The translations under genes were made by a program, and so were the position numbers. This document shows positions 33,401 through 41,786 of a stretch of DNA of 41,844 bases, one piece after another. The notes beneath the pieces are model-generated. The model was given only the letters and a program-made list of their open reading frames with translations. It made no database searches and was not told the DNA's origin. Location: the NCBI GenBank assembly GCA_038253125.1, contig JBBSHM010000012.1:1-41844 (forward strand), given 5' to 3'. This DNA comes from JAUJNH01 sp038253125. GTDB taxonomy: Bacteria; Actinomycetota; Acidimicrobiia; Acidimicrobiales; JAUJNH01. Within the stretch, counting starts at the first letter, position 1. Every line of letters begins with the position of its first letter.

Positions 33401-34593
33401 GCGCAGCCCCAGTCACCGCGCTGCGAGCGGTGACACGTCCGATGCCGGCTGGCACATGGGACGGTCATGCCTGGCGGGCCGATCCGGATGTGCTGTTCGA
33501 GCGTGACGGCTGGGGCTTCGCCGGGCGTGGGGTGGCCCTGCGGGTGTCGGCCACGACCGTCGCCGCTGCGCTGGCCTCGTTCGAGGTGGACGACGAGGTC
33601 ATGGCTCCGGGCGCCGGGCCAGTGGCGTTCGCCGCCCTGCCATTCGACCGTGACGCTGCGGGCGAGTTCGTCGTGCCGGCGGGCCTCGTGGTGCGCCACC
33701 CCGACGGGCGCGAGTGGGAGACGGTGGTGGAAGGCGCCGCCATCCGGCCTGACCGCGGCCCGGGGCGTGAGCCTGACGGGTTCACCCTCCGCTCGCCGGT
33801 GCCCCACGACCGTTGGGAGGCGGCGGTGGCCGAAGCGGTGTCCCACATCCGGGGCGGCGGCGTCAGCAAGGTGGTGATGGCCCGGGAGGTCGAGGTCGTG
33901 GCCAACCGCCCCATCGTGGTGCCGACGGTGCTGCGCCGCCTCCGCTCCCTGTACCCCTCGTGCACCACCTTCCTGGTCGACGGGTTCCTCGGCGCCAGCC
34001 CTGAGGTCCTGGTGGAGCGGTCGGGCAGGGTCGTTCGCAGCCGGCCGCTGGGCGGGACCCGCCCCCACAGCGGCGACCTGACCGTCGACGCCGCCCAGGC
34101 CGCGGCGCTGCTGGCCAGCGACAAGGACCGGCGCGAGCACTCCATCATCGTCGATGCGGTGGCCGCCGCCCTGGCCCCGGTGTGCGACCGGCTCCACGTG
34201 CCCTCAACTCCGCGCATCGTCCAGCTGCGCAACGTGCTTCACCTCGGGACGGAGGTCGAGGGCCGGTTGGCCGAACCCGCCCCGACAGTGCTCGACCTGG
34301 CTCGGCTGCTGCACCCGACACCGGCCGTCGGCGGCTTCCCGACGGCGGCGGCGCTGGCCCTCATCAACCGCCTGGAGCAGGCCGACCGTGGGCGCTACGC
34401 CGGTCCCGTCGGCTGGGTGGATCGCCATGGCGACGGCGAGCTGGTGGTCGGGATCCGCTCGGCGTCCGTCGACGGGGCCCGGGCGTCGATGTGGGCCGGC
34501 GTCGGTGTCGTGGTCGGCTCGGAGACCGCGGCCGAGCTGGCCGAGACCCAGTTCAAGCTCCAGGCGCTGCTGGCGGCCATCGTCCGGCCCTGA
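33397..34593 (+). CDS. menF: Isochorismate synthase (MenF)
   Basis: Converts chorismate to isochorismate at the entry to menaquinone synthesis. The 398 residues have a divergent N-terminal half and a conserved chorismate-binding C-terminal half: GVSKVVMAREVEV with the general-base Lys, FLGASPEVLVERSG, RPLGGTRPHSGD, DRREHSIIVDAVAAALAP, LHPTPAVGGFPTAAAL and AGVGVVVGSE. It lacks the LLES tryptophan motif of TrpE. The context of menG and menD supports MenF over salicylate or enterobactin isochorismate synthases. It converges on menD with a 16-bp gap. Confidence 0.93.
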   Translation: MSAAPVTALRAVTRPMPAGTWDGHAWRADPDVLFERDGWGFAGRGVALRVSATTVAAALASFEVDDEVMAPGAGPVAFAALPFDRDAAGEFVVPAGLVVRHPDGREWETVVEGAAIRPDRGPGREPDGFTLRSPVPHDRWEAAVAEAVSHIRGGGVSKVVMAREVEVVANRPIVVPTVLRRLRSLYPSCTTFLVDGFLGASPEVLVERSGRVVRSRPLGGTRPHSGDLTVDAAQAAALLASDKDRREHSIIVDAVAAALAPVCDRLHVPSTPRIVQLRNVLHLGTEVEGRLAEPAPTVLDLARLLHPTPAVGGFPTAAALALINRLEQADRGRYAGPVGWVDRHGDGELVVGIRSASVDGARASMWAGVGVVVGSETAAELAETQFKLQALLAAIVRP

Positions 34594-34609
34594 CCGCAGC
34601 CGCGGCGGC

Positions 34610-36364
34610 TCACCGGGCCAGAGCCTCGCCCACCACCCGGGACAGCTCCTCGTGCAGCTTGACGTTGACGGCCCGGTCGGTGCGAGCCACCAGCATGCGC
34701 ACGCCACCGGCCGAGGTCGCCTCGGCCAGGCGGACCGGCAGGTCCGCCGCGGTTCCCACCTCGGCCGACGGGATCCCGTGGGCGGCGGCTAGAGCGTGCA
34801 GGTCGACGGCCTGTGGTGTTCCGAACAGCTGCTCGAACCGCTCGGGGGCGAGCTCGGCCGCCTGGGGCAGGAACGAGAAGATGCCGCCGCCGTGGTTGTC
34901 GACCACCACGAGCACGAGAGAGCACGGGCGGGCGGCCAGGCCGGCCAGGGCGGAGCTGTCGTGCAGGAGGGCCAGGTCACCGAGCAGGGCCACCGTCGGC
35001 TGGCCGCCACGGGCCAGGGCGACGCCGAGGGCGGTGGAGGTGACGCCGTCGATGCCGTTCGCCCCCCGGTTGGCGTGGTGGCCGAGACCCCGCCGGGGCT
35101 CGGCGAACCATTCGACATCTCGTATCGGCATGGACGACGAGACGACCAGCGCCGCCCCGTCGGGCAGAGCGGCGGCGAGGCCCCGGGCCAGGCCCGGCTC
35201 GGTGACCTCCGGGTGGCCGGCCAGAGCCCCGGTGATGGCCCCCTGGGCGGTGGCCTCGGCTTGCTGCCAGCGGACCAGCCAGCCGTCCTCGGGGGCCGGC
35301 AACGCCTGCTGCCACGACTGCAGAGCCGTCAGCGGGAACGTGGCGGCGATGGCGTCGGCCCGCCGAGCCGGATCGAGCCAGCGTCCGGCACCGTCCACCA
35401 GCACGTGCACGGCATGGCCCCGGTCGAACCAGTGGCCGAGCGCCTTTGACGCCGGCGGGCGGCCCAGGTGCAGCACGAGGTCGGGGGCCAGGTCACCATC
35501 GGCCGCCACATGGCGGGTGATGGCATCAAAGGCGGCGACGGTCGCCGGCCCCGGCACCCGCCAGCCGGACAACGGGTCGGCCAGCACAGGCCACGGGCCG
35601 GCCCCGGCGTCGGCTGCCGGTGGGCCGCAGCCGTCACCAGCCACGACCAGGACGCGGCGGCAGCCGCTGAGGTCGACGCCGGCCGGCAGCACCCCTGGGC
35701 CCCAGGCGCCCCCGGCCGGGGACCCGGTCGGTCCCTGATGCCAGGGAGTGGCCACCGACCCTGCGGCTCCTACCCCGACTGGAGCCGCGGTCAACCTCTC
35801 GTGCCACGTCCGCCCGCCGGGCCGCGGGGGCGGCAGGTCGGGCCCGGCGTCGCCGACGAGGGGCTCGGTGAAGCGCAGGTTGAGGTGAACCGGGCCGCCA
35901 GCGGCCTCGACCGCGGCTCGGCTGCCCAGGCTTCGCCACCTCGGCGCCGGCCAGGCCCGCGGGTCGACATCGGCCGACCAGACGGGCGAGGTTCCGTAGA
36001 GGCCGACCTGCTCGATCGCCTGGGGGGCACCGACCTGGTGCAGCTCGGCGGGCCGGTCGGCGGTGCACACGAGCATCGGCACCCGCGACAGCCCGGCTTC
36101 GACCACCGCAGCGTGGAATCCGACCGCCGCCGTACCGCTGGTGCACAGCAGGATCGCCGGCGTGCCGGTGGCCCGGCCGATGCCGAGGGCGACGAAGCCG
36201 GCCGAGCGCTCGTCGAGCACGACGTGCAGGGCCAGCTCGGGCCGCCCGGCTAGAGCCAGGGCGAGGGGGGTGGAGCGCGAGCCCGGGGCCACCACGGCAT
36301 GCGCCGCACCATGGCGCACCCACTCGTCGACAAGGGTGGCGCAGAAGCAGGCCTGGGCGCTCAC
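34610..36364 (-). CDS. menD: SEPHCHC synthase (MenD)
   Basis: Thiamine-diphosphate enzyme joining isochorismate and 2-oxoglutarate. From GTG 36364 it is 584 residues. Motifs: VAPGSRSTPLALAL, VVLDERSAGFVALGIG with the cofactor Glu, LLCTSGTAAVGFHAAVVEA, VCTADRPAELHQVGAPQAI, VHLNLRFTEPL, and in the C-terminal half SSSMPIRDVEWFA, NRGANGIDG, GDLALLHDSSALAG and VVVDNHGGGIFSFLPQ. The frame is open to GTG 36421, and GTGs at 36403 and 36388 fall in a tandem 15-bp repeat; 36364 fits the usual MenD N-terminus best. It diverges from menH. Confidence 0.94.
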   Translation of the reverse strand: MSAQACFCATLVDEWVRHGAAHAVVAPGSRSTPLALALAGRPELALHVVLDERSAGFVALGIGRATGTPAILLCTSGTAAVGFHAAVVEAGLSRVPMLVCTADRPAELHQVGAPQAIEQVGLYGTSPVWSADVDPRAWPAPRWRSLGSRAAVEAAGGPVHLNLRFTEPLVGDAGPDLPPPRPGGRTWHERLTAAPVGVGAAGSVATPWHQGPTGSPAGGAWGPGVLPAGVDLSGCRRVLVVAGDGCGPPAADAGAGPWPVLADPLSGWRVPGPATVAAFDAITRHVAADGDLAPDLVLHLGRPPASKALGHWFDRGHAVHVLVDGAGRWLDPARRADAIAATFPLTALQSWQQALPAPEDGWLVRWQQAEATAQGAITGALAGHPEVTEPGLARGLAAALPDGAALVVSSSMPIRDVEWFAEPRRGLGHHANRGANGIDGVTSTALGVALARGGQPTVALLGDLALLHDSSALAGLAARPCSLVLVVVDNHGGGIFSFLPQAAELAPERFEQLFGTPQAVDLHALAAAHGIPSAEVGTAADLPVRLAEATSAGGVRMLVARTDRAVNVKLHEELSRVVGEALAR

Positions 36365-36377
36365 GGTGCGGGAATCG

Positions 36378-36407
36378 ACCGCTGACACACCGACGGCTGA
36401 CACACCG
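36378..36407. repeat. Two 15-bp tandem repeats upstream of menD
   Basis: Adjacent units GACCGCTGACACACC (36378-36392) and GACGGCTGACACACC (36393-36407) differ at one base. They lie in the 134-bp menD-menH spacer if menD starts at 36364, or in codons 2-16 if it starts at 36421, where they would encode repeated Gly/Val-Ser-Ala-Val. They could be operator half-sites. Confidence 0.5.
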
Positions 36408-36485
36408 ACCAGTGACGCCACCGCCGTTGAGGCTTCATCCAGGCTTGGGTGGGCACCGGCCCGGTGGAGGGCGACGCCGTGCTCC

Positions 36486-36498
36486 TATCGTCGGGGCC
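36486..36498 (+). promoter_or_regulatory. -10 element of menH
   Basis: TATCGT at 36486-36491 is followed by 7 nt and the GTG start at 36499; no Shine-Dalgarno is present. Confidence 0.45.
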
Positions 36499-37281
36499 GT
36501 GCTGGCGAGCGAGGTGCTGGGTGGCGAGACCGTGCACCTGGCGCCGACCCTCTGCCTGGTCCACGGTTTCACCCAGACCCGCTCGTCGTGGGGGCGGCTG
36601 GCCGAGCACCTGGCCAGGTCCCGCACGGTGGTGATGGTGGACGCGCCCGGTCACGGTGGGTCGGCCGACCAACGCCTCGGTCTCTGGAGCGCCGGGCGGG
36701 AGCTCATGCGCACCGTGGGTGACGCTGATCTCCTCGGCTACTCGATGGGTGCCCGGATCTGTCTTCATGCCGCCCTTGGCGCGCCGGCGCAGGTCCGACG
36801 CCTGATCCTGGTGGGGGCAACGGCTGGGATCGCCGCGCCGACGGCACGGGCTCGACGCCACGCCGATGACCTGGCGCTGGCCGAATCAATTGAGCGGGGG
36901 GGCAACCGTGGCCTTCCCGAGTTCTTGAAGGAGTGGCTGGCGAGCCCTCTCTTCACCGGCCTCAGCGCAGAGTCGGCCAGCATCGAAGCCCGTCGAGGTA
37001 ACACCGCGGCCGGCCTGGCGTCGTCGCTGCGGCTGTGCGGCACCGGTTCCCAGGAGCCGCTCGACGATCAGCTGGGCCGGCTCGACATGCCGGTGCTGCT
37101 GATGGCGGGAGAGCGCGATGCCAAGTTCCGGGCCGAGGCCGACCGCCTCGGTGCCGGCATGGCGAACGCCGAGGTCGCCGTCGTAGCCGGCGCCGGTCAC
37201 GCCTGCCACCTCGAGCAGCCGGAAGACTTTCTCGAGGTGGTCGAGGGCTGGCTCACGAGGACAGCACCAGCCCCAGCGTGA
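36499..37281 (+). CDS. menH: Alpha/beta-hydrolase, probable SHCHC synthase (MenH)
   Basis: Catalyses loss of pyruvate from SEPHCHC in menaquinone synthesis. The 260 residues show the MenH N-terminal block LCLVHGFTQTRSSWGRLAEH, DAPGHGGSAD, the nucleophile elbow GYSMGAR with Ser, and later the Asp in MAGERDAKF and His in AGAGHACHLEQPEDF, completing the triad. The length and context between menD and menA support MenH over an unrelated hydrolase. GTG 36499 is set by a TATCGT 7 nt upstream. Its last 29 bp overlap the convergent menA gene. Confidence 0.88.
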   Translation: MLASEVLGGETVHLAPTLCLVHGFTQTRSSWGRLAEHLARSRTVVMVDAPGHGGSADQRLGLWSAGRELMRTVGDADLLGYSMGARICLHAALGAPAQVRRLILVGATAGIAAPTARARRHADDLALAESIERGGNRGLPEFLKEWLASPLFTGLSAESASIEARRGNTAAGLASSLRLCGTGSQEPLDDQLGRLDMPVLLMAGERDAKFRAEADRLGAGMANAEVAVVAGAGHACHLEQPEDFLEVVEGWLTRTAPAPA

Positions 37282-38134
37282 GCAGGGCGCCAAAGGCGAG
37301 CTGGACCTTGCCGGTGGCCCCCAGCACGGGGATGAGCCCGGACCCCTTCGCCCCGGCCTTCACGGCCTGGAAGGCGGGGATCCCGGCTCCTGCCGCGGCC
37401 ACGGCGATGACGGGGAACGGCCGACGGGCCACCGCGGCCACGACCAGGGCCAGCGCACAGGCGCTGACCACCAGGGCGAGGAACAGCACCCGGGTGCGGC
37501 CGTCGCCGAGGCGCACGGCCAGGGTGCGCTTGCCGGAGGCGGTGTCGCCGGGGATGTCCCGCAGGTTGTTGACCACGAGCAGGGCGCAGGCGAGCAGGCC
37601 GACGGGCACCGAGGCCACAAGGCCCAGGGCCGTGAGCCGCCCGGTCTGCACGAACGCGGTCCCGGCCGTTGCCACCACGCCGAAGAAGACGAAGACGAAG
37701 AGCTCACCCAGTCCGGCGTAGCCGTAGGGCCGGGGGCCGCCGGTGTAGAACCAGGCGGCCAGCACCGCAGCCGCCCCCACGGGCAGCAGCCAGAGGGTGG
37801 TGGTGAAGGTGAGGACGAGCCCGGCGGCGGCGGCCACGGCAAAGGATGCGAACGCAGCCCGCTTCACCGCTGCCGCCGGCTTCAGCCCACCTCCCACCAG
37901 CCGGGCCGGCCCGACCCGCACGTCGTCGGTCCCCCGCACGCCGTCGGAGTAGTCGTTGGCGTAGTTCACCCCGACCTGCAGGGCGAGCGAGACGACCAGC
38001 GCCAACACCGCCCGCCACCACACCGCTCCGTGCTCGAAGACCGCAACCCCCACCCCGACCGCCACCGGGACGACCGCCGCCGGCAGGGTCCGGGGTCGCG
38101 CCCCCACCACCCACGCGTTCGTCACCGCATTCAC
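37253..38134 (-). CDS. menA: 1,4-dihydroxy-2-naphthoate polyprenyltransferase (MenA)
   Basis: UbiA-superfamily membrane enzyme attaching the isoprenoid chain to DHNA. The 293 residues are very hydrophobic with about eight to nine TM segments. The two Asp-rich prenyl-diphosphate motifs are NYANDYSDGVRG and NNLRDIPGDTASGKRTLAVRLGD, the latter typical of MenA. The N-terminal WVVGARPRTLPAAVVPV is also characteristic. GTG 38134 overlaps the menB stop by 4 nt (GTGA), and the 3' end overlaps menH by 29 bp on the opposite strand. Confidence 0.95.
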   Translation of the reverse strand: MNAVTNAWVVGARPRTLPAAVVPVAVGVGVAVFEHGAVWWRAVLALVVSLALQVGVNYANDYSDGVRGTDDVRVGPARLVGGGLKPAAAVKRAAFASFAVAAAAGLVLTFTTTLWLLPVGAAAVLAAWFYTGGPRPYGYAGLGELFVFVFFGVVATAGTAFVQTGRLTALGLVASVPVGLLACALLVVNNLRDIPGDTASGKRTLAVRLGDGRTRVLFLALVVSACALALVVAAVARRPFPVIAVAAAGAGIPAFQAVKAGAKGSGLIPVLGATGKVQLAFGALLTLGLVLSS

Positions 38135-39093
38135 GGCCTTCGCGGGAACATTTCGGTATCAGCGTAGGGGAGGCCGGTCTTGTTGACGAAGGCGTCGCGC
38201 CCGGCCTGCGCCTCCTCGGACAGGTAGAAGAGCAGGGTGGCGTCGCCGGCGAGCTGCTGGATGCCGGCCAGGCCGTCGTCGGCTGCGTTGTGCGACGCCT
38301 TCAGCAGGCGCAGGGCCAGCGGTGAGAGCTGGAGCATCTCCCGGCACCACTGCACCGCCTCGGCCTCGAGGCGCTCGACCGGCACGACGGCGTTGACCAG
38401 GCCCATGGCCTTGGCCTCCTCGGCGTCGTACTGCCGGCAGAGGAACCAGATCTCCCGTGCCTTCTTCTGGCCGACGATGCGGGCCAGCAGGCCCGATCCG
38501 TACCCGCCGTCGAAGCTGCCGACCTTGGGGCCGGTCTGGCCGAAGCGGGCGTTGTCGGCGGCGATGGTGAGGTCGCACACGATGTGCAGCACATGGCCGC
38601 CGCCGATGGCGTACCCGGCGACGGCGGCCAGCACGGGCTTGGGGCAGCGGCGAATCTGGATCTGGAGATCGAGGACGTTGAGCCGACCCACCCCCTTCTG
38701 CGCCACCTCGTCGTCGCCGATGTAGCCGTCGTCGCCCCGGATGCGCTGATCGCCCCCCGAACAGAAGGCGAGGTCGCCCTGCCCGGTGAGGATGACCACC
38801 CCGACGGTTGTGTCGTCCTGGGCCAGGCGAAAGGCGTCAGCCAGCTCGAACAGGGTCTGGGGGCGGAAGGCGTTGCGCACCTCGGGCCGGTTGATGGTGA
38901 TCTTGGCCAGCCGCGGGCTGTTGTCGCCCGCGAACGCCGCCGCCGTCTCGAAGCGGATGTCGCCGTAGGCCTTGACCGCCTCCCACTCCGGCACGGCGGG
39001 AAGGGCCGAGAAGTCGGGCGGCGAGAAGTGGGGTGGCGAGAGGTCGGGCACGGTCTTCGGCTTCAACTCGGGGGTCGGCAACGCTGCTCCCAT
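38131..39093 (-). CDS. menB: 1,4-dihydroxy-2-naphthoyl-CoA synthase (MenB)
   Basis: Crotonase-fold enzyme cyclising o-succinylbenzoyl-CoA. The 320 residues include an N-terminal extension of about 35 residues rich in Pro, as in other actinobacterial MenB. Core motifs: INRPEVRNAFRPQTLFEL, FCSGGDQRIRGDDGY (active-site loop), AVAGYAIGGGHVLH (oxyanion), QTGPKVGSFDGGYGSGLLAR, FLCRQYDAEEAKAMGLVN and the C-terminal KTGLPYADTEMFPRRP. The ATG at 39093 shares a compact promoter region with menE. It is translationally coupled to menA. Confidence 0.97.
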   Translation of the reverse strand: MGAALPTPELKPKTVPDLSPPHFSPPDFSALPAVPEWEAVKAYGDIRFETAAAFAGDNSPRLAKITINRPEVRNAFRPQTLFELADAFRLAQDDTTVGVVILTGQGDLAFCSGGDQRIRGDDGYIGDDEVAQKGVGRLNVLDLQIQIRRCPKPVLAAVAGYAIGGGHVLHIVCDLTIAADNARFGQTGPKVGSFDGGYGSGLLARIVGQKKAREIWFLCRQYDAEEAKAMGLVNAVVPVERLEAEAVQWCREMLQLSPLALRLLKASHNAADDGLAGIQQLAGDATLLFYLSEEAQAGRDAFVNKTGLPYADTEMFPRRP

Positions 39094-39132
39094 CGTGTGA
39101 GTGCTCGCTCGAAGGGTTCTACGATACCCAGG
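39094..39132. promoter_or_regulatory. Shared divergent promoter, menB / menE
   Basis: The heptamer TACGATA at 39120-39126 reads TACGAT on the plus strand (39120-39125), 7 nt before the menE GTG, and TATCGT on the minus strand (39126-39121) for menB. The two -10 hexamers overlap by five bases. The menB leader would be about 20 nt, without a clear ribosome site. Confidence 0.5.
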
Positions 39133-40248
39133 GTGCCGGCCCTGGTGGCAGTCCCGCTCGGTGGGCCCGCTTTCGTCGAGGTGCTCCGCCGGCTCTGGGA
39201 CGAGGGCGCCGCCGTCTTCCCCCTAGACCCGCGCTATCCGCCTGCCGTCCGCCAGGCCGTGCTGGACCGGGTGCGGCCGACCGAGGTGTGGGACGAGCAC
39301 GGACGGCGACCGCTTCCGGGAGGTGAGCCGGCCGCCGACGGCGACGGCGCGGTCCTGGCCACCAGCGGCACCACGGCGGCGGCCAAGGGGGTGGTCCTCA
39401 CCCACGCCGCCCTCTCCTCGGCTGGGGTGCTGACCAGCGATGCGGTGGCCGTCGACGCCGACGCTGACAGGTGGCTGTGCTGCGCGCCCGTGGCCCACGC
39501 CGGCGGCTTCGGCGTGGTGAACAGGGCCCTGCGCACCGGCACGCCGCTCGTCGTGCAGCCTGCCTTTGATCCTGACGCCGTGGCCAGGAGCGGGGCCACC
39601 CTCACCGCCCTGGTGCCGACCATGCTGCGCCGGGTCGACCCGGCGGCCTTCCGCCTCATCCTCCTCGGCGGCATGGCCATGCCGGGCGAGCGGCCGCCGA
39701 ACACCGTGGCCACCTACGGCCTCACCGAGACGATGGGCGGCGTGGTCTACGAGGGGCGACCGCTGCCCGGGGTCGAGGTGCGCATCGGGCCGGGAGGCGC
39801 CATCGGCATCCGCTCCCCCACCAGCCTGCGCTGCTACCGCACCGGGCACGCAGAGCACGACCCCACCGACGCCGAGGGCTGGCTGGAGACCGGCGACCTG
39901 GGAGAGATCGGTGCCGACGGCCTCCTCACCGTCCACGGCCGATCCGACGACGTGATACTCACCGGCGGCGAGAAGGTCTGGCCCTCGACGGTCGAGACCG
40001 TCCTGCGCCTCGTTCCCGGCGTCGCCGACGTCGCCGTGATCGGCCGCCCTGACCCTGAGTGGGGTCAGGTGGTGGTCGCCGTCATCGAGCCGTCGACCGG
40101 CGGGCCGCCGCCAGCTCTCGACGCGCTCCGGGCGGCGGTGAAGGAGGTGCTGCCCCCCTGGTTTGCTCCTCGTGCCGTAGAGCTGGTGCAGGTGCTCCCC
40201 CGAACCCCCTCCGGCAAGATCCGCCGCACAGAGCTGGTGAGGCGCTGA
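39133..40248 (+). CDS. menE: o-succinylbenzoate-CoA ligase (MenE)
   Basis: Adenylate-forming enzyme activating o-succinylbenzoate with CoA. At 371 residues it is compact, like actinobacterial MenE. Motifs: LATSGTTAAAKGVVLTH (AMP-binding P-loop), CAPVAHAGGFGVVNRAL, LILLGGMAMP, VATYGLTETMGGVVY, EGWLETGDLGEI, GRSDDVILTGGEKVWPSTVE and the C-terminal catalytic Lys in PRTPSGKIRRTELVRR. GTG 39133 follows TACGAT by 7 nt; the frame is open into menB but that is antisense. menC, which would supply its substrate, is not in the window. Confidence 0.93.
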   Translation: MPALVAVPLGGPAFVEVLRRLWDEGAAVFPLDPRYPPAVRQAVLDRVRPTEVWDEHGRRPLPGGEPAADGDGAVLATSGTTAAAKGVVLTHAALSSAGVLTSDAVAVDADADRWLCCAPVAHAGGFGVVNRALRTGTPLVVQPAFDPDAVARSGATLTALVPTMLRRVDPAAFRLILLGGMAMPGERPPNTVATYGLTETMGGVVYEGRPLPGVEVRIGPGGAIGIRSPTSLRCYRTGHAEHDPTDAEGWLETGDLGEIGADGLLTVHGRSDDVILTGGEKVWPSTVETVLRLVPGVADVAVIGRPDPEWGQVVVAVIEPSTGGPPPALDALRAAVKEVLPPWFAPRAVELVQVLPRTPSGKIRRTELVRR

Positions 40249-40275
40249 CCGTCCACCGGGCGCCGACGACCGGTC

Positions 40276-40665
40276 TCAGGCCTGGCGCAGCTCGTCGAGC
40301 AGGTCGGGAAGGCGCACCAGCTCGTGCTTGGCCAGGAACCAGCGCACGCCCAGCGGCTCGGCCTGGCTGGCCAGGTGGCCGTCCATCGCCGCCGAGCACA
40401 AGGCGATGGTCATGGCCGGGTGACGGGCGACGAGGGCGGCGGCCACGCTCAGGCCGTCCTGCCCCGGCATCATCTGGTCGACCACCGCCACGTCGACGTG
40501 CTCGCGTTCGGCGGCGGCCAGGGCCGCCGGCCCGTCGGCCGCCTCGATGACCCGGACCAGATGTCCGCTCAGCTCCAGGACGACCCGGGCCAGGGCGCGC
40601 ACATCGGCCTCGTCGTCGACGACGAGCACCACGATCTCCCCGGAGATCCCCGCGCTCTGCTCCAC
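40276..40665 (-). CDS. Stand-alone response-regulator receiver protein
   Basis: 129 residues, a single CheY-like receiver with no output domain. The acidic pair is in VVLVVDDEADVRAL (Asp17, Asp18), the phospho-acceptor Asp63 in VAVVDQMMPGQDGL, a Ser in ALCSAAMDG at the Thr/Ser switch position, and Lys113 in WFLAKHEL. GTG 40665 is chosen because it follows a CATGAT by 6 nt and gives a short leader to the domain; a TTG at 40692, overlapping the NTPase stop in TTGA, is an alternative that adds nine residues. No histidine kinase is adjacent. It follows the NTPase gene closely, suggesting joint function. Confidence 0.88.
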   Translation of the reverse strand: MEQSAGISGEIVVLVVDDEADVRALARVVLELSGHLVRVIEAADGPAALAAAEREHVDVAVVDQMMPGQDGLSVAAALVARHPAMTIALCSAAMDGHLASQAEPLGVRWFLAKHELVRLPDLLDELRQA

Positions 40666-40683
40666 GCCGACATCATGGCCGGG

Positions 40684-40698
40684 TCCCCTCAAAGGGGA
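40684..40698. repeat. Small perfect hairpin at the NTPase stop / receiver start junction
   Basis: TCCCCT (40684-40689) and AGGGGA (40693-40698) enclose a 3-nt loop. On the minus strand the loop is TTG, exactly the alternative TTG start codon of the receiver gene, and the NTPase TGA begins within it. It could affect translational coupling. Confidence 0.4.
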
Positions 40699-41786
40699 AA
40701 CCGGCGGCGAAGCCAGTCGCTGAGCAACGGGTCGACCACGACGGTGCGGCCATCAGCCTCGTGGACGTGCCCGTGGTCGAGCAGGGCGCCGCGAGCCGAG
40801 GTGGCGGTTCCCTTCGACAGGGCGAGCGCCTGGGCCGCCCGACCGTAGATCGAGCCGCCGTGGGCCAGGGCCCGCAGCACCTTCTGCTGACCACCTGGCA
40901 GGGCGGAGTAGAGGCGTTCGAGGCCGCCGGCAACCTCCGCCCGCACGTGTGCGAACGTCGCCTCCCAGGTCTCGTCACCGGCGCCCGCTCCGGCGGGTGT
41001 CGACCGCCATGCGGCGTCGGCCAGCTGCATCGACCGCTGGGGGTGCCCGCCTGCGAAGGAGGCGATGCGGTCACCGACGGGTCCCGGGTCCCGGCCGGTG
41101 GCGGTGAACCCGTCGCTGACGATCTCGATCACCGCCCGCGCCGGCAACGGCCCGATCTCCACCAGGTCAGCCTGGCCGTAGAAGGGCTCGGCCTGGGCGG
41201 TGAACAGCGTGCGCATCATCGAGGGCTCTGAACCGGCGAATACAAGCCCGATCTTGCGGTAGTGGTGCTGCAGCCCGGTCCGGAGCATCCCGGCTGCGCC
41301 CCCCACGTTCGAGATCCCGGCGAACTCGTCGAAGGCCACCACGACCGGTTCGGTGGCCGCCGCCCGGACCAGCACCTCGAGCAGGGCCCTGACGCTGAGC
41401 GCCGGGTCAGGGCGATCACGGCCGCCGCCTCGCATCTGCGCCTTGATGGCGCCGAGGTTCACCGAGGCCGAAGCCGCGATGTGGCTCAGCGCCTGGCGCA
41501 GCGGCCCCCGAACCGCATCGAGCCCGTCGTCGAGGCGCGCCGCCAGGTCGGCCAGCGAGGTCAACGCGTACAGGTCGACCCAGACAGCCGTAGGCCCGAC
41601 CTGCTCAAGGTCGTGCAGGACCCTGCGCAGCACGCTGGTCTTGCCGTAGCGGCGGGGACCGAGCAGCACGGTGACGCGATGCTCGACCAGCCGTTCGGCC
41701 AGATCACGCACAAGCTCATCCCGGCCGGCGACCTGAGCTGGGTCGAGCGGGCCCTGGTAGGGGAACGGCGAGTGCGAGGGATCCAC
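40689..41786 (-). CDS. ATPase_2-like P-loop NTPase with a C-terminal winged helix
   Basis: 365 residues from GTG 41786. The P-loop is LLGPRRYGKTSVLRR (Walker A 43-51), the Walker B VVVAFDEFAGI (148-158), then a sensor-like LVFAGSEPSMMRTLF and a lid region ASFAGGHPQRSMQLADAAWR. This GPRRxGKTS arrangement is typical of the archaeal-type ATPase_2 and STAND-related families. The C-terminal ~85 residues (LPGGQQKVLRALAHGGSIYG; ALSKGTATSARGALLDHGHV) look like a winged helix. GTG 41786 follows TACGCT (41799-41794) by 7 nt; a TTG at 41819 is also in frame. The cellular role is unknown; coupling to a receiver-only protein suggests a signalling function. Confidence 0.83.
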   Translation of the reverse strand: MDPSHSPFPYQGPLDPAQVAGRDELVRDLAERLVEHRVTVLLGPRRYGKTSVLRRVLHDLEQVGPTAVWVDLYALTSLADLAARLDDGLDAVRGPLRQALSHIAASASVNLGAIKAQMRGGGRDRPDPALSVRALLEVLVRAAATEPVVVAFDEFAGISNVGGAAGMLRTGLQHHYRKIGLVFAGSEPSMMRTLFTAQAEPFYGQADLVEIGPLPARAVIEIVSDGFTATGRDPGPVGDRIASFAGGHPQRSMQLADAAWRSTPAGAGAGDETWEATFAHVRAEVAGGLERLYSALPGGQQKVLRALAHGGSIYGRAAQALALSKGTATSARGALLDHGHVHEADGRTVVVDPLLSDWLRRRFPL

